From an uncultured Photobacterium sp. (GTDB lineage: Bacteria; Pseudomonadota; Gammaproteobacteria; Enterobacterales; Vibrionaceae): a stretch of 37,869 bases of DNA. The DNA lies in contig CAMQXY010000020.1 of the NCBI GenBank assembly GCA_947039005.1, positions 1 through 37,869 on the forward strand, in the 5' to 3' direction. Under the pieces are notes generated by a model, which saw nothing but the letters and a program-made list of their open reading frames with translations, ran no database searches and had not been told where the DNA came from. The position numbers and the translations under genes were made by a program. Shown piece by piece: positions 1 through 8,466 of this stretch (position 1 is the stretch's first letter; every line of letters starts with the position of its first letter).

Positions 1-47
1 TATACTCCATTTTTGATTTGTTTTTTAATGCATGAACTTGACCAGTA

Positions 48-75
48 TTGACATTATTGGGTGGGTGCTCACAAT
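48..75 (+). promoter_or_regulatory. Candidate uvrB promoter
   Basis: A perfect -35 box TTGACA (48-53) is followed after 16 bp by CACAAT (70-75), which keeps four of six -10 bases. Transcription would begin near 82 and leave a short leader before the uvrB ATG at 108. No CTGT-N8-ACAG LexA box is present in the first 107 bases, although uvrB is an SOS gene in E. coli; a box could lie upstream of the window. The call rests on sequence match alone. Confidence 0.4.
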
Positions 76-107
76 GATAGCCAGTATTGTTATTACGGAT
101 ATATGTA

Positions 108-2135
108 ATGAGTAAGCTGTTTAGTCTTGTATCTGATTATTCTCCAGCGGGTGATCAACCCACTGCAATTGCACAATTAATGGATGGACTGGATTCTGGT
201 CTTGCGCAGCAAACGTTACTTGGGGTTACTGGTTCAGGCAAAACGTTTACGATTGCAAATGTTATTGCTCAAGCTAACCGTCCAACTCTTATTATGGCAC
301 CCAATAAAACTTTAGCTGCTCAGTTATACGGTGAAATGAGAGATTTCTTTCCTAATAATGCGGTTGAGTATTTTGTTTCCTATTATGATTATTACCAACC
401 AGAAGCTTATGTACCTACCACTGATACCTTTATCGAAAAAGATGCTTCAGTTAATGCGCATATTGAACAAATGCGGTTATCAGCCACTAAAGCATTAATG
501 GAACGGCGAGATGTAATTATTATTGCGTCAGTTTCTGCTATCTACGGTTTAGGTGATCCTGAATCTTATTTAAAAATGATGTTACATGTACGTCGAGGCG
601 ATGTGCTTAATCAGCGTGATATTCTACGCCGTTTAGCTGAACTTCAATATAAACGTAATGATGCTGTTTTTGAGCGCGGTACGTTTCGTGTTCGAGGCGA
701 AGTGATTGATATTTTTCCGGCTGAGTCGGAAAAAGAAGCGATTCGATTAGAGTTATTTGATGATGAAGTGGAAGTTATTTCATCGTTTGATCCACTTACT
801 GGTGCCATTCTTCAACGTAATCTAGATCGTACAACGATTTATCCTAAAACTCACTATGTGACACCGAGAGAGAAAATCTTAGAAGCCATTGAAGGGATTA
901 AGCTTGAGCTAAATCAGCGAAAACAACAACTGTTGGATAATAATAAATTAGTCGAAGAACAACGTATTTCTCAGCGGACTCAGTTTGATATTGAAATGAT
1001 GAATGAACTCGGTTTTTGTTCTGGGATCGAAAACTATTCCCGTTACCTTAGTGGTCGTACTGAGGGCGAGCCGCCACCAACCTTGTTTGATTATCTTCCC
1101 GCCGATGGTTTATTAATTATTGATGAATCACACGTTACCGTTTCTCAAATTGGTGCCATGTTCCGTGGTGATCGCTCGCGTAAAGAAAATTTGGTTGAAT
1201 ATGGTTTTCGATTACCTTCTGCGCTTGATAATCGACCGATGAAGTTTGAAGAATTTGAGTCTTTAGCTCCACAAACTATTTATGTCTCTGCTACCCCAGG
1301 TAATTATGAAATAGAAAAATCGGGTAGTGATATTGCAGAGCAAGTTGTGCGGCCAACAGGTTTACTTGATCCTGAAATTGAAGTTAGGCCAGTTGCGACT
1401 CAGGTTGATGATTTATTGTCTGAAATTCATATTAGAGCCGCTAAGCAAGAACGGGTACTTGTAACGACACTGACTAAACGGATGTCGGAAGATCTTACTG
1501 AATATCTCGCAGATCATGGGGTGAAAGTACGCTATCTTCACTCTGATATTGATACCGTTGAACGGGTTGAAATTATTCGTGACTTACGTTTAGGTAAGTT
1601 TGATGTATTAGTTGGAATTAACTTATTGCGTGAAGGATTAGATATTCCAGAAGTGTCTTTAGTTGCTATTTTAGATGCTGATAAGGAAGGTTTTTTACGT
1701 TCAGAAAGATCATTAATTCAGACCATGGGGCGTGCAGCGCGTAATATTGAAGGTAAAGCTATTTTATATGGCGATCGTATTACAGGCTCAATGGAACGTG
1801 CGATTAATGAAACCCAACGTCGCCGTGAAAAACAGATTATTTATAATTTAGAGCACAATATAATTCCTCAAAAGTTGAATAAAAAAATTGGTGATTTATT
1901 AGCATTAGGTACTGCTAGTGGGCGTTCTAAGTCACGAAATAAAGCCGCTGATTTACATAAAGTGGCTGAGACGAAAGGGACGTATTCGGTATTAACCCCA
2001 CAGCAACTAGAGCTTGAAATTCAACGTTTAGAAAAGAAAATGTATGATTTTGCACAAAATTTAGAATTTGAACAAGCTGCTGATACGCGAGATAAAATCC
2101 ATCAATTAAGGCTGCAGTTTATTGCTAATAGCTAA
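108..2135 (+). CDS. uvrB: Excinuclease ABC subunit B (UvrB)
   Basis: UvrB is the helicase-like damage-verification subunit of nucleotide excision repair. UvrA loads it at lesions, and it then recruits UvrC for incision. The 675-aa product is collinear with the 673-aa E. coli protein. Walker A GVTGSGKT is at residues 39-46, the aromatic beta-hairpin that probes the strand ([13 protein letters not shown]) lies near 93-105, the DESH Walker B box is near 339-342, helicase motif VI (QTMGRAARN) follows, and a C-terminal UVR domain ([12 protein letters not shown]) contacts UvrC. I chose ATG 108 because it gives the usual MSK start; the open frame reaches back to a TTG at 87. The Shine-Dalgarno is weak. 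The gene is monocistronic, and its 3' end faces the 3' end of the qrr RNA. Confidence 0.97.
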   Translation: MSKLFSLVSDYSPAGDQPTAIAQLMDGLDSGLAQQTLLGVTGSGKTFTIANVIAQANRPTLIMAPNKTLAAQLYGEMRDFFPNNAVEYFVSYYDYYQPEAYVPTTDTFIEKDASVNAHIEQMRLSATKALMERRDVIIIASVSAIYGLGDPESYLKMMLHVRRGDVLNQRDILRRLAELQYKRNDAVFERGTFRVRGEVIDIFPAESEKEAIRLELFDDEVEVISSFDPLTGAILQRNLDRTTIYPKTHYVTPREKILEAIEGIKLELNQRKQQLLDNNKLVEEQRISQRTQFDIEMMNELGFCSGIENYSRYLSGRTEGEPPPTLFDYLPADGLLIIDESHVTVSQIGAMFRGDRSRKENLVEYGFRLPSALDNRPMKFEEFESLAPQTIYVSATPGNYEIEKSGSDIAEQVVRPTGLLDPEIEVRPVATQVDDLLSEIHIRAAKQERVLVTTLTKRMSEDLTEYLADHGVKVRYLHSDIDTVERVEIIRDLRLGKFDVLVGINLLREGLDIPEVSLVAILDADKEGFLRSERSLIQTMGRAARNIEGKAILYGDRITGSMERAINETQRRREKQIIYNLEHNIIPQKLNKKIGDLLALGTASGRSKSRNKAADLHKVAETKGTYSVLTPQQLELEIQRLEKKMYDFAQNLEFEQAADTRDKIHQLRLQFIANS

Positions 2136-2193
2136 TAATTGTCGCAAATGAATTGATATCGTTAATGATGTGTCTTTAAATTGTATTTTTGAG

Positions 2194-2297
2194 AAAAAAA
2201 AAGCCAGCCGATAAAGAGGTTCGGTTGGCTTCATTGTTACGTGAAAGAATCCACAAACAACGTCAGTTGGCTAGGTTGACCCCTAAGATAAGAGTCA
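2194..2297 (-). ncRNA. qrr1: Qrr quorum-regulatory small RNA
   Basis: Read on the minus strand this is an Hfq-type Qrr RNA of about 104 nt. The highly conserved Qrr core CTAGCCAACTGACGTTGTT is at 2255-2273. The 3' end is the family terminator: AAGCCAACCGA, loop CCTCTTTA, TCGGCTGGCTT (2231 to 2201), followed by a run of U encoded by 2194-2202. The start near 2297 is inferred from the sigma-54 promoter. Qrr RNAs pair with the mRNA of the LuxR/LitR-family master regulator and with luxO mRNA, and work at low cell density. The gene is divergent from luxO and converges on uvrB, as in Vibrio and Aliivibrio. It is named qrr1 by position; I cannot see whether other qrr copies exist elsewhere. Confidence 0.93.
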
Positions 2298-2305
2298 TTG
2301 ATAAT

Positions 2306-2324
2306 ACTGCATACTTTATGCCAA
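2306..2324 (-). promoter_or_regulatory. Sigma-54 promoter of qrr
   Basis: The minus strand reads TTGGCATAAAGTATGCAGT. The GG of the -24 element (TGGCA, complement of 2319-2323) and the GC of the -12 element (complement of 2309-2310) have the 12-bp spacing required by sigma-54. Transcription would start near 2297, directly ahead of the Qrr sequence. LuxO is a sigma-54 activator, so the match fits the known LuxO-P to qrr circuit. Confidence 0.88.
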
Positions 2325-2416
2325 CTTTTTAATTGTGTGTATTAGGCTTTTTTTGTGTATTTATCGTATTTTGTTGTTTTTATTTGTTGTTTTAGTCATG
2401 CATAAAAAGAATAGCT

Positions 2417-2442
2417 TTCGCAAAATGCGAACCATTATGCAA
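2417..2442. promoter_or_regulatory. Candidate LuxO binding sites upstream of qrr
   Basis: A perfect inverted repeat TTCGCA-AAA-TGCGAA lies at 2417-2431. A second, half-conserved copy reads TTGCATAATGG on minus (2432-2442). Both resemble the reported LuxO operator TTGCA-N3-TGCAA. They lie about 120-145 bp upstream of the predicted qrr start, a normal distance for an enhancer-binding sigma-54 activator. They also lie about 95-120 bp upstream of luxO itself, so autoregulation is possible. Binding is inferred from the motif. Confidence 0.65.
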
Positions 2443-2536
2443 TTGAATCTGGCATAATATAAAAAATACAAATTAGGAACCCAGTTTCTGTTGTATTGAT
2501 TACAATTAGGTTACGGAGTTCGTTTTTGGAGGAGCG

Positions 2537-3985
2537 ATGGAAAGCATTACACGACAACGCCAAGTATTAATGGTTGAAGATACCGCGTCAGTGGCTGCCT
2601 TATATAAATCTTATCTAAATCCCCTCGGACTCAATGTCAATATTGTGGGAACAGGTAAAGAAGCACTGAGCTTTATCAATGACATCATTCCCGATTTAAT
2701 CTTATTAGATCTTCGTTTACCAGATATGACTGGTATGGAGGTTTTGCAACGAGTTCGCCAAGAACATGGCACCATTCCAGTGGTTATCATGACGGCTCAT
2801 GGCTCAATTGATATTGCTGTTGATGCTATTAGGCAAGGCGCGCAAGATTTTTTAATTAAACCTTGTGAAGCTGATCGTTTGCGGATCACTGTCAATAATG
2901 TATTTAAATGTGATGTAAAATCGGCATCGAATACTCCGTCAAAGCAATCAGATGGTGCTCAGTATCAAGGATTCATTGGTAATAGTTTGCCTATGCAAGC
3001 GGTATATCGTGTTATCGAATCTGCCGCATCAAGTAAAGCAACTGTGTTTATTATGGGTGAGAGTGGTACAGGGAAAGAAGTGTGCGCAGAGGCTATTCAC
3101 GCAGCTAGCCCAAGACACGATAAACCCTTTATTGCTTTAAATTGTGCTGCTATCCCAAAAGAACTTATTGAAAGCGAATTATTTGGTCATGTAAAAGGTG
3201 CGTTTACAGGCGCATCCACTGAGCGCCAAGGTGCAGTTGAAATGGCACATAAGGGCACTTTAATGTTGGATGAGTTATGTGAAATGGATTTGGATTTACA
3301 AAGCAAATTGCTGCGTTTTATTCAAACTGGGACGTATCAAAAGGTAGGATCATCTAAAACTTGCCATGTTGATGTTCGTTTTGTGTGCGCGACCAATAGA
3401 AACCCATGGCAAGAAGTACAAGAAGGCCGCTTTCGAGAAGATCTTTATTATCGCTTACATGTCATTCCTATAACGCTGCCGCCACTCCGTGATCGGGGTG
3501 ATGATATTATTGAAATTGCTCATGCATTACTTGGACTTATGTCACTAGAAGAGAGCAAAAACTTCAGTCGTTTCTCAAGGGAAGTATTGCAGTTATTTGA
3601 ATCTTATTCTTGGCCTGGTAATGTCCGCGAGTTACAAAATATTATTCGAAATATAGTGGTATTAAACACCGCTGAAGAAGTTACAAAAGAAATGGTCCCA
3701 CCACCAATAAATGCTATTTATGGTGCGGAAATTGCTTCTCCTATGTCGATATACCCACAATTAAATACATTAACGTCCACAGTAAATACATCATTTGTTG
3801 ATGAAATACATAAAGATAAGATTGAACCTCTTTGGATAGTAGAAAAACGTGCTATTCAATGGGCGATTGATGCTTGTGACGGTAATATTCCTCGTGCTGC
3901 GGGGTTATTAGAAGTGAGTCCATCGACAATTTATCGTAAATTACAAGCCTGGCAAGAGACAGCAGGTAGTAGGGAGATTGATTAA
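2537..3985 (+). CDS. luxO: Quorum-sensing sigma-54 response regulator LuxO
   Basis: LuxO is the central response regulator of Vibrio quorum sensing. When phosphorylated at low cell density it activates qrr transcription with sigma-54. The 482-aa product has a receiver domain (about 8-125; acid pocket E14-D15, phospho-acceptor D58 in LLDLRLPDM), an AAA+ domain (about 145-375; Walker A GESGTGKE at 174-181, sigma-54 contact loop GAFTGA at 221-226) and a Fis-type helix-turn-helix (about 447-472, [20 protein letters not shown]). All catalytic residues are intact, with no sign of a locked variant. A strong Shine-Dalgarno GGAGGAG (2528-2534) fixes the start. The stop overlaps the luxU start (TAATG), so the two genes are translationally coupled. 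The interdomain linker after 385 is the least conserved part. Confidence 0.97.
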   Translation: MESITRQRQVLMVEDTASVAALYKSYLNPLGLNVNIVGTGKEALSFINDIIPDLILLDLRLPDMTGMEVLQRVRQEHGTIPVVIMTAHGSIDIAVDAIRQGAQDFLIKPCEADRLRITVNNVFKCDVKSASNTPSKQSDGAQYQGFIGNSLPMQAVYRVIESAASSKATVFIMGESGTGKEVCAEAIHAASPRHDKPFIALNCAAIPKELIESELFGHVKGAFTGASTERQGAVEMAHKGTLMLDELCEMDLDLQSKLLRFIQTGTYQKVGSSKTCHVDVRFVCATNRNPWQEVQEGRFREDLYYRLHVIPITLPPLRDRGDDIIEIAHALLGLMSLEESKNFSRFSREVLQLFESYSWPGNVRELQNIIRNIVVLNTAEEVTKEMVPPPINAIYGAEIASPMSIYPQLNTLTSTVNTSFVDEIHKDKIEPLWIVEKRAIQWAIDACDGNIPRAAGLLEVSPSTIYRKLQAWQETAGSREID

Positions 3986-4344
3986 TGGCAACCAATATAA
4001 ATGCGGAAACATTAAAAAAATTGGCCGAGGAAGTCGGGGCAGAGACAGTTGTGATATTACTTAATGTCTTTAGTGATGAACTTGATCAATATTTACAAAA
4101 ACTCTCAAGTCAGCCATCTGTCAATCAAATCGGTGATATTAGCCATGCGATTAAAAGCAGTGCGGCAAGTTTTGGGGCTGATGATTTAGCGTTAATGGCA
4201 CAAGAATGTGAATATCGCGTCAGACAAGGTCAAGATGATTGGATGATGGACCATTTGCCTCAGTTTAGACAAATGGTCGAAGGAATGGCGGTTGAATATA
4301 AACAATTAGCGGGAAGCAATGAGTCGTTCAACCGCATGCTTTAG
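3985..4344 (+). CDS. luxU: Quorum-sensing phosphorelay protein LuxU
   Basis: LuxU is a small HPt protein that takes phosphate from hybrid sensor kinases of the LuxN/LuxQ/CqsS type and passes it to LuxO. The 119-aa product is a four-helix HPt domain with the phospho-histidine motif SHAIKSSAASFG (H54). V. harveyi LuxU is of similar length, with His58. The ATG shares one base with the luxO stop, so the pair is coupled. The last 39 bases overlap the 3' end of the convergent yvcK-like gene. Residues after about 108 (GSNESFNRML) lie in this overlap and look like a species-specific tail. Confidence 0.95.
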   Translation: MATNINAETLKKLAEEVGAETVVILLNVFSDELDQYLQKLSSQPSVNQIGDISHAIKSSAASFGADDLALMAQECEYRVRQGQDDWMMDHLPQFRQMVEGMAVEYKQLAGSNESFNRML

Positions 4345-5202
4345 TTTATTGCGATCATGACGCCATTCATGGTTATTTGACGCTAAATCAAGTACCAGCT
4401 GTTGATACTGAGGTCCTAGTTGTGGCTGTGGCACATCAGTAATGATGGTATCAATTAGTCTTCCTGCCATTGCGCGTTCACACCAATGGAGCATCGTTTC
4501 AAGGCTCATCTCCCCAGCTGGGCCTTTTTCTTTATCAAGATTAGTAATAAAAGCAATTTTTGCAGTACTGACTTTTAATGCTTGTTCAATATCACGTAGT
4601 AGTAATACCGGCATAATACTGGTTAAAAAGCTACCAGGGCCTAATAGGATAATATCTGCTTCCATTATGGCATTAACGGCTTCTTTGGTTGCGGGTATTG
4701 CGGGCTCTAAATAAAGGCGTTTAGGGATTTCAGCTAATTCATCAACGCTGGTTTCACCTCTAATGATTTTACCACCATAAGTGATCGCTGTTAAATCTGA
4801 AGGGTGTTCAGACATTGGAATAATATACGGCTTAACGTGAAGCATATCGCGAATAAGATTAATGGCATCGAGAGGACGAATACAAAGATTATCCAGAGCA
4901 GTGAGCATCAGGTTACCTAGATTATGCCCATCAAGCTCGCCATTACCACGAAAACGGTATTCAAAAATCATTGAACCAATAGACGGTTCGGTAATTAATT
5001 GATTAATACAATTACGCATATCTCCCCACGCAATCCCCCCCTGACAAGCACGAATACGACCCGTTGAGCCACCGTTATCTGTTGTGGTTACTACGCCAGT
5101 GACCTGCGAACCATAGTCAGATAGGGATGACAAAACACGACCTAGCCCGTGACCGCCACCGATGGCAACAATACGTGTTACTGCTGTACTCTCTATAGAC
5201 AT
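4306..5202 (-). CDS. yvcK: YvcK/CofD-like protein (E. coli YbhK family)
   Basis: This belongs to the 2-phospho-L-lactate transferase-like (CofD) family that includes Bacillus YvcK, which is needed for gluconeogenic growth and cell shape and binds UDP-sugars, and E. coli YbhK. In gamma-proteobacteria the role is not settled. At 298 aa it matches YbhK (302 aa). The nucleotide-binding loop GGGHGLGRVL (15-24), TTTDNGGSTGRIR (39-51), GDMRNC, GHNLGNLM and GPGSF are all present. Start is ATG 5202; an in-frame ATG at 5220 and a TTG at 5244 are possible, and none has a good Shine-Dalgarno. It runs convergent to luxU with a 39-bp overlap. The same neighbourhood (luxO-luxU-yvcK-moaA) is known in Vibrio. 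Confidence 0.9.
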   Translation of the reverse strand: MSIESTAVTRIVAIGGGHGLGRVLSSLSDYGSQVTGVVTTTDNGGSTGRIRACQGGIAWGDMRNCINQLITEPSIGSMIFEYRFRGNGELDGHNLGNLMLTALDNLCIRPLDAINLIRDMLHVKPYIIPMSEHPSDLTAITYGGKIIRGETSVDELAEIPKRLYLEPAIPATKEAVNAIMEADIILLGPGSFLTSIMPVLLLRDIEQALKVSTAKIAFITNLDKEKGPAGEMSLETMLHWCERAMAGRLIDTIITDVPQPQLGPQYQQLVLDLASNNHEWRHDRNKLKHAVERLIASR

Positions 5203-5308
5203 AATATTTGTTCTAATCATTATTTTATGAGTATATTTTAACAAATCATACGTATTAGTGCATTTATTGGTTCACGATCATTTCGTTGTAAGTCACATTA
5301 TCGATGGA

Positions 5309-5887
5309 TTAATGATGTGTTTGAATCATACTCATAAGGTAATCACTGGCGATAAGGCAATCAGGATGATTGAGTAAGGTTTGTTTTTCTTGTGTTGGCA
5401 TAGGTAATATTTCAAGCCAACGCTGACATAACCAACTTAGATTATTAAATTCTTGTTGATGATGTAACTTTTTTAAATCAGGGTATTTGTTAAACATAAT
5501 TTGTAAGCGGGTAGCCAATAATTGCTGATCAGTTGTGAGTATTCGTTTTGGCCACAAAGGAAGTTGTTGGCATTTTCCCCAGATAATATCGTTGTTATCT
5601 TGTTCAAGTGTCGATAGTTTAAATGATTCTTGCCCATAAATGCTCAGCTGAATGAAAGGACTATTAGGTTTACGATTAAAGTCTTCGACAGTCACACGTG
5701 TGCCTATATGGTATAATCGTTGTTTTGATAATTTATTGCTAAACATACAAATACCCACGCCAGTTACGGATGATAGAATCGTTTTTAGCGTTGTTGAGTG
5801 TGTAATTGCAGATAAATGAAGTTGCATCCGCCCTGTAGGAAGAATATGACGTTTTTGAAACAAGAGAGGTATATTTAAAGAAGTCAT
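5309..5887 (-). CDS. Free-standing LON N-terminal-domain protein
   Basis: The 192-aa product resembles the substrate-binding N-terminal domain of Lon (PF02190, COG2802) with no ATPase or protease domain. The diagnostic start of the fold is visible as IPLLFQKRHILPTGRMQLHL (6-25), followed by GVGICMF near 45 and a helical C-terminal half. Stand-alone LON-domain proteins are widespread in proteobacteria and their function is unknown. I chose ATG 5887; an in-frame TTG at 5929 would add 14 residues, and neither start has a clear Shine-Dalgarno. It is probably cotranscribed with nothing, since 107 bp separate it from yvcK and 202 bp from the gene upstream. Assignment is by motif order, so moderate to good. 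Confidence 0.78.
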   Translation of the reverse strand: MTSLNIPLLFQKRHILPTGRMQLHLSAITHSTTLKTILSSVTGVGICMFSNKLSKQRLYHIGTRVTVEDFNRKPNSPFIQLSIYGQESFKLSTLEQDNNDIIWGKCQQLPLWPKRILTTDQQLLATRLQIMFNKYPDLKKLHHQQEFNNLSWLCQRWLEILPMPTQEKQTLLNHPDCLIASDYLMSMIQTHH

Positions 5888-6089
5888 AATTACACTATTG
5901 GTGAAATGTATTCCTTTATAGGCAAGCAAGTCTGGTGCCGATGTCGAGAAAAAGAGTGATTAGTGAATCAACTGCTTGATCGTGAAAAATAAAATCGCCA
6001 CCAGATTATGATTATATTCAGATTGTTATCAACATTGAGTCTCTTGGTATGCAAAATAAAAACCATTGTGCTTGGTGGCTTATAGCGGT

Positions 6090-6317
6090 TTACTTAGTTT
6101 GATTGATCCATGACTGAATACTGTCGGTTGGTAGTAATTCGAGGTGGCCAAATTCATCAAAATACCAGCCTTTAATTAATCCTCTATTGCGCATTTCGAT
6201 AAAATCACTCAGTACCTGCTCAGCAATAGTATGAGCAGAATTTGAATCAAGGCTTTCTTCTCGTTGTAGATAAAGTGCAATATCATTAAGTGTTGCTGAT
6301 TCGATTATATTGGACAT
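6090..6317 (-). CDS. Conserved-looking 75-aa hypothetical protein
   Basis: I do not recognise this protein. It is 75 aa, acidic, without signal peptide, membrane segment or cysteine. It has two predicted helices (about 8-20 and 25-45) and an aromatic C-terminal half (GWYFDEFGHLELLP). A good Shine-Dalgarno, GGAGG, lies 5 nt before the ATG, which supports expression. It stands alone on minus between the LON-domain gene and the divergent moaA leader. Codon use is like that of its neighbours, so it is probably a native gene. Confidence 0.72.
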   Translation of the reverse strand: MSNIIESATLNDIALYLQREESLDSNSAHTIAEQVLSDFIEMRNRGLIKGWYFDEFGHLELLPTDSIQSWINQTK

Positions 6318-6584
6318 AAATCCTCCAATTCTGACATCATTTTAAGGTTAAATACTTAACTAGTATTGTCGTGTTTCGGCTCGAAAGGTAGAATGTCTGC
6401 CTGTTTTTTTCAGTTATTTGTCAATTTTCGAAAAACTCTGATACTTTTAAATAAGAAATGCCGTTGTGTAACATTAATAGTTCATCAACGACTGATGTGC
6501 ATAACTGCCATAACTCCGAGCTTTTTTCACTAAGTTGCTACGTGCTGTTTGATTGATCCACCTGGAAATAATCAATAGTCAATA
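6318..6584. other. Intergenic region, hypothetical gene / moaA
   Basis: This is AT-rich spacer between the divergent 75-aa gene and the moaA leader. It should contain both promoters. TTGATC (near 6552) with a poor -10 about 17 bp on is the best moaA candidate, and it is weak. No ORF or strong hairpin is visible. Confidence 0.5.
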
Positions 6585-6589
6585 AGTGA

Positions 6590-6660
6590 TTAACGCCAGT
6601 GACATAATGTCACCAGGGTTGGTTTAGAAATGAACCGGCCTCCCGCATTTGGAAAGGTGT
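6590..6660 (+). ncRNA. Moco-type riboswitch / leader of moaA
   Basis: The last part of the leader, CCTCCCGCATTTGGAAAGGTG (6639-6659), is the conserved 3' side of the molybdenum-cofactor RNA motif and matches the E. coli moaA leader as I recall it. A 9-bp hairpin pairs GGTTGGTTT (6617-6625) with GAACCGGCC (6632-6640). Outside it, GGG (6616-6618 region) can pair with CCC (6642-6644), and CACC (6611-6614) with GGTG (6656-6659). That last pairing covers the Shine-Dalgarno of moaA, which suggests control of translation start by Moco. The 5' boundary is approximate, and the outer pairings compete with the inner stem at the edges. Confidence 0.75.
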
Positions 6661-6663
6661 TCC

Positions 6664-7653
6664 GTGGCTAAACAATTAGAAGATAGTTTCCATCGTAAGT
6701 TTTATTATTTACGACTTTCAGTTACCGATGTGTGTAACTTCAAATGTACCTACTGCTTGCCTGATGGCTACCAACCCATAGATAAAAAGAAACCTTCTTT
6801 TTTGACCTTGGATGAAATTCATCGGGTTACTGCTGCTTTTGCTGATTGTGGTACGACTAAAGTACGTATTACAGGTGGTGAACCGAGTTTACGTCGTGAT
6901 TTTACTGATATTATTCGTACTGTAGCAAGTCAACCTGGTATTACAAAGGTGGCAACTACCACCAATGGCTACCGCATGGCAAAACATGTTCATGAATGGC
7001 GTCAAGCTGGGCTTACGCACATTAATGTCAGTGTTGATAGCTTAGATCCTAAAATGTTTTATCAGATTACCGGTGAAAATATGTTTCATCAGGTAATGGA
7101 AGGCATTGATGCGGCTTTTGATGCCGGTTTTGAACAGGTTAAAATTAATACTGTATTACTGAAAGATCTCAATTCTCAAGAACTGCCAAAGTTTTTAGAA
7201 TGGATCAAAACTCGCCCGATTCAATTACGTTTTATCGAGTTAATGCAAACCGGTGAAATGGACAGTCTTTTTAGTAAACATCATGTTTCTGGTGTGAGTA
7301 TTCGTAATCATCTCATTGCTAATGGGTGGTTATTGAAAGTAAAAGATAATAATGATGGTCCTGCACAAGTTTTTTATCACCCGGATTATATTGGTGAAAT
7401 TGGACTTATTATGCCGTATGAAAAGAATTTTTGTGAAAGCTGTAATCGTCTTCGTATTTCGGCAAAAGGTAAGTTACATCTGTGCCTCTTTGGTGAAGAT
7501 GGTGTCGAATTACGCGATTTATTGGCTGATGACAGCTTGCAACCACAGCTTATTGAGCGCATTCAAGCCAGTCTTAAGACTAAAGCGGTCAGTCACTTCT
7601 TAGATGAAGGTAAAACTGGGATGACGCCAAACCTTGCTTCTATTGGCGGCTAG
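6664..7653 (+). CDS. moaA: GTP 3',8-cyclase MoaA
   Basis: MoaA is a radical-SAM enzyme that converts GTP to 3',8-cyclo-GTP, the first step of molybdopterin synthesis. The GTG start at 6664 gives 329 aa, the E. coli length, with identical numbering: the SAM cluster cysteines are C24, C28 and C31 (CNFKCTYC), the C-terminal cluster cysteines are C257, C260 and C274, and the C-terminal GG needed for activity is at 328-329. GGEP at 71-74 is the SAM-binding loop. The open frame extends to a TTG at 6649, but that lies inside the leader. The Shine-Dalgarno GGAAAGGTG is part of the riboswitch fold. It heads the cluster moaA-C-D-E. Confidence 0.97.
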   Translation: MAKQLEDSFHRKFYYLRLSVTDVCNFKCTYCLPDGYQPIDKKKPSFLTLDEIHRVTAAFADCGTTKVRITGGEPSLRRDFTDIIRTVASQPGITKVATTTNGYRMAKHVHEWRQAGLTHINVSVDSLDPKMFYQITGENMFHQVMEGIDAAFDAGFEQVKINTVLLKDLNSQELPKFLEWIKTRPIQLRFIELMQTGEMDSLFSKHHVSGVSIRNHLIANGWLLKVKDNNDGPAQVFYHPDYIGEIGLIMPYEKNFCESCNRLRISAKGKLHLCLFGEDGVELRDLLADDSLQPQLIERIQASLKTKAVSHFLDEGKTGMTPNLASIGG

Positions 7654-7743
7654 ATTGCACGAAATACGACATAAATAATAAAGTTGCAGTAGAAATACTA
7701 TGATTGACTGCGTTTACATTATCGCTTTTTTTGGGAATAGAAA

Positions 7744-8223
7744 ATGAATCAGTTTACCCATATTAATGCTTCAGGCGAAGCTAACATGGTTGATGTGTCA
7801 GCTAAAGTTGAGACAGTACGTGAAGCTCGTGCAGAAGCATTTGTACATATGGCACCGGCAACACTGGCATTGATCGTTTCGGGTCAGCACCATAAAGGTG
7901 ATGTGTTTGCCACTGCACGTATTGCAGGTATTCAAGCGGCGAAGAAAACATGGGATTTAATTCCATTATGTCATCCGTTATTACTGACTAAAGTTGAAGT
8001 TCAGCTGCAAGCAATACCTGCTGAGAATAAAGTAAGAATTGAGTCTTGTTGTAAATTAACGGGTAAAACGGGCGTTGAAATGGAAGCGTTAACTGCAGCA
8101 TCTGTTGCAGCACTAACTATTTATGATATGTGTAAAGCCGTTCAAAAAGATATGGTAATTAGTCAAGTACGCTTACTTGAAAAAACGGGCGGTAAATCAG
8201 GTCATTTTAAGGCGGAAGCATGA
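7744..8223 (+). CDS. moaC: Cyclic pyranopterin monophosphate synthase MoaC
   Basis: MoaC rearranges 3',8-cyclo-GTP from MoaA into cyclic pyranopterin monophosphate. The 159-aa product keeps E. coli numbering for the active site: KGD at 51-53, H77 in CHP, E112, and D128/K131 in [11 protein letters not shown]. It starts 90 bp after moaA, where moaB would be expected, and its last four bases overlap moaD (ATGA), which implies coupling. No Shine-Dalgarno better than GGGAATAG precedes the ATG. Confidence 0.97.
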   Translation: MNQFTHINASGEANMVDVSAKVETVREARAEAFVHMAPATLALIVSGQHHKGDVFATARIAGIQAAKKTWDLIPLCHPLLLTKVEVQLQAIPAENKVRIESCCKLTGKTGVEMEALTAASVAALTIYDMCKAVQKDMVISQVRLLEKTGGKSGHFKAEA

Positions 8224-8465
8224 TTAACGTATTGTTTTTTGCTCAAATTAAAGAATTAGTCGGTGTTGATAAGCTGGAGGTTGCAGCCGAATTTGCGACG
8301 GCTGATGACTTGCGCCAAGCGTTGTTAAGTCGTGGTGATAAATGGCAGTTAGCATTAGAGTCCGGTAAATTGTTAGTCGCTGTTAATCAGACAATTTGTC
8401 GCTTAGACACCGAAATTAAAGACGGTGATGAAGTCGCTTTTTTCCCACCTGTCACAGGGGGTTAA
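8220..8465 (+). CDS. moaD: Molybdopterin synthase sulfur-carrier subunit MoaD
   Basis: MoaD is a ubiquitin-like sulfur carrier. Its C-terminal glycine is adenylated by MoeB and thiocarboxylated, and it then delivers sulfur to MoaE-bound precursor. The 81-aa product equals the E. coli length and ends in PPVTGG, the required diglycine tail. The ATG overlaps the moaC stop by four bases, and moaE follows after one base, so the three genes form a tight translational unit. Confidence 0.96.
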   Translation: MINVLFFAQIKELVGVDKLEVAAEFATADDLRQALLSRGDKWQLALESGKLLVAVNQTICRLDTEIKDGDEVAFFPPVTGG

Positions 8466-8466
8466 T

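Noticed and set aside
6410-6430. Terminator-like T run before moaA
   Set aside because: The seven-T run at about 6403-6410 is not preceded by a complementary stem.
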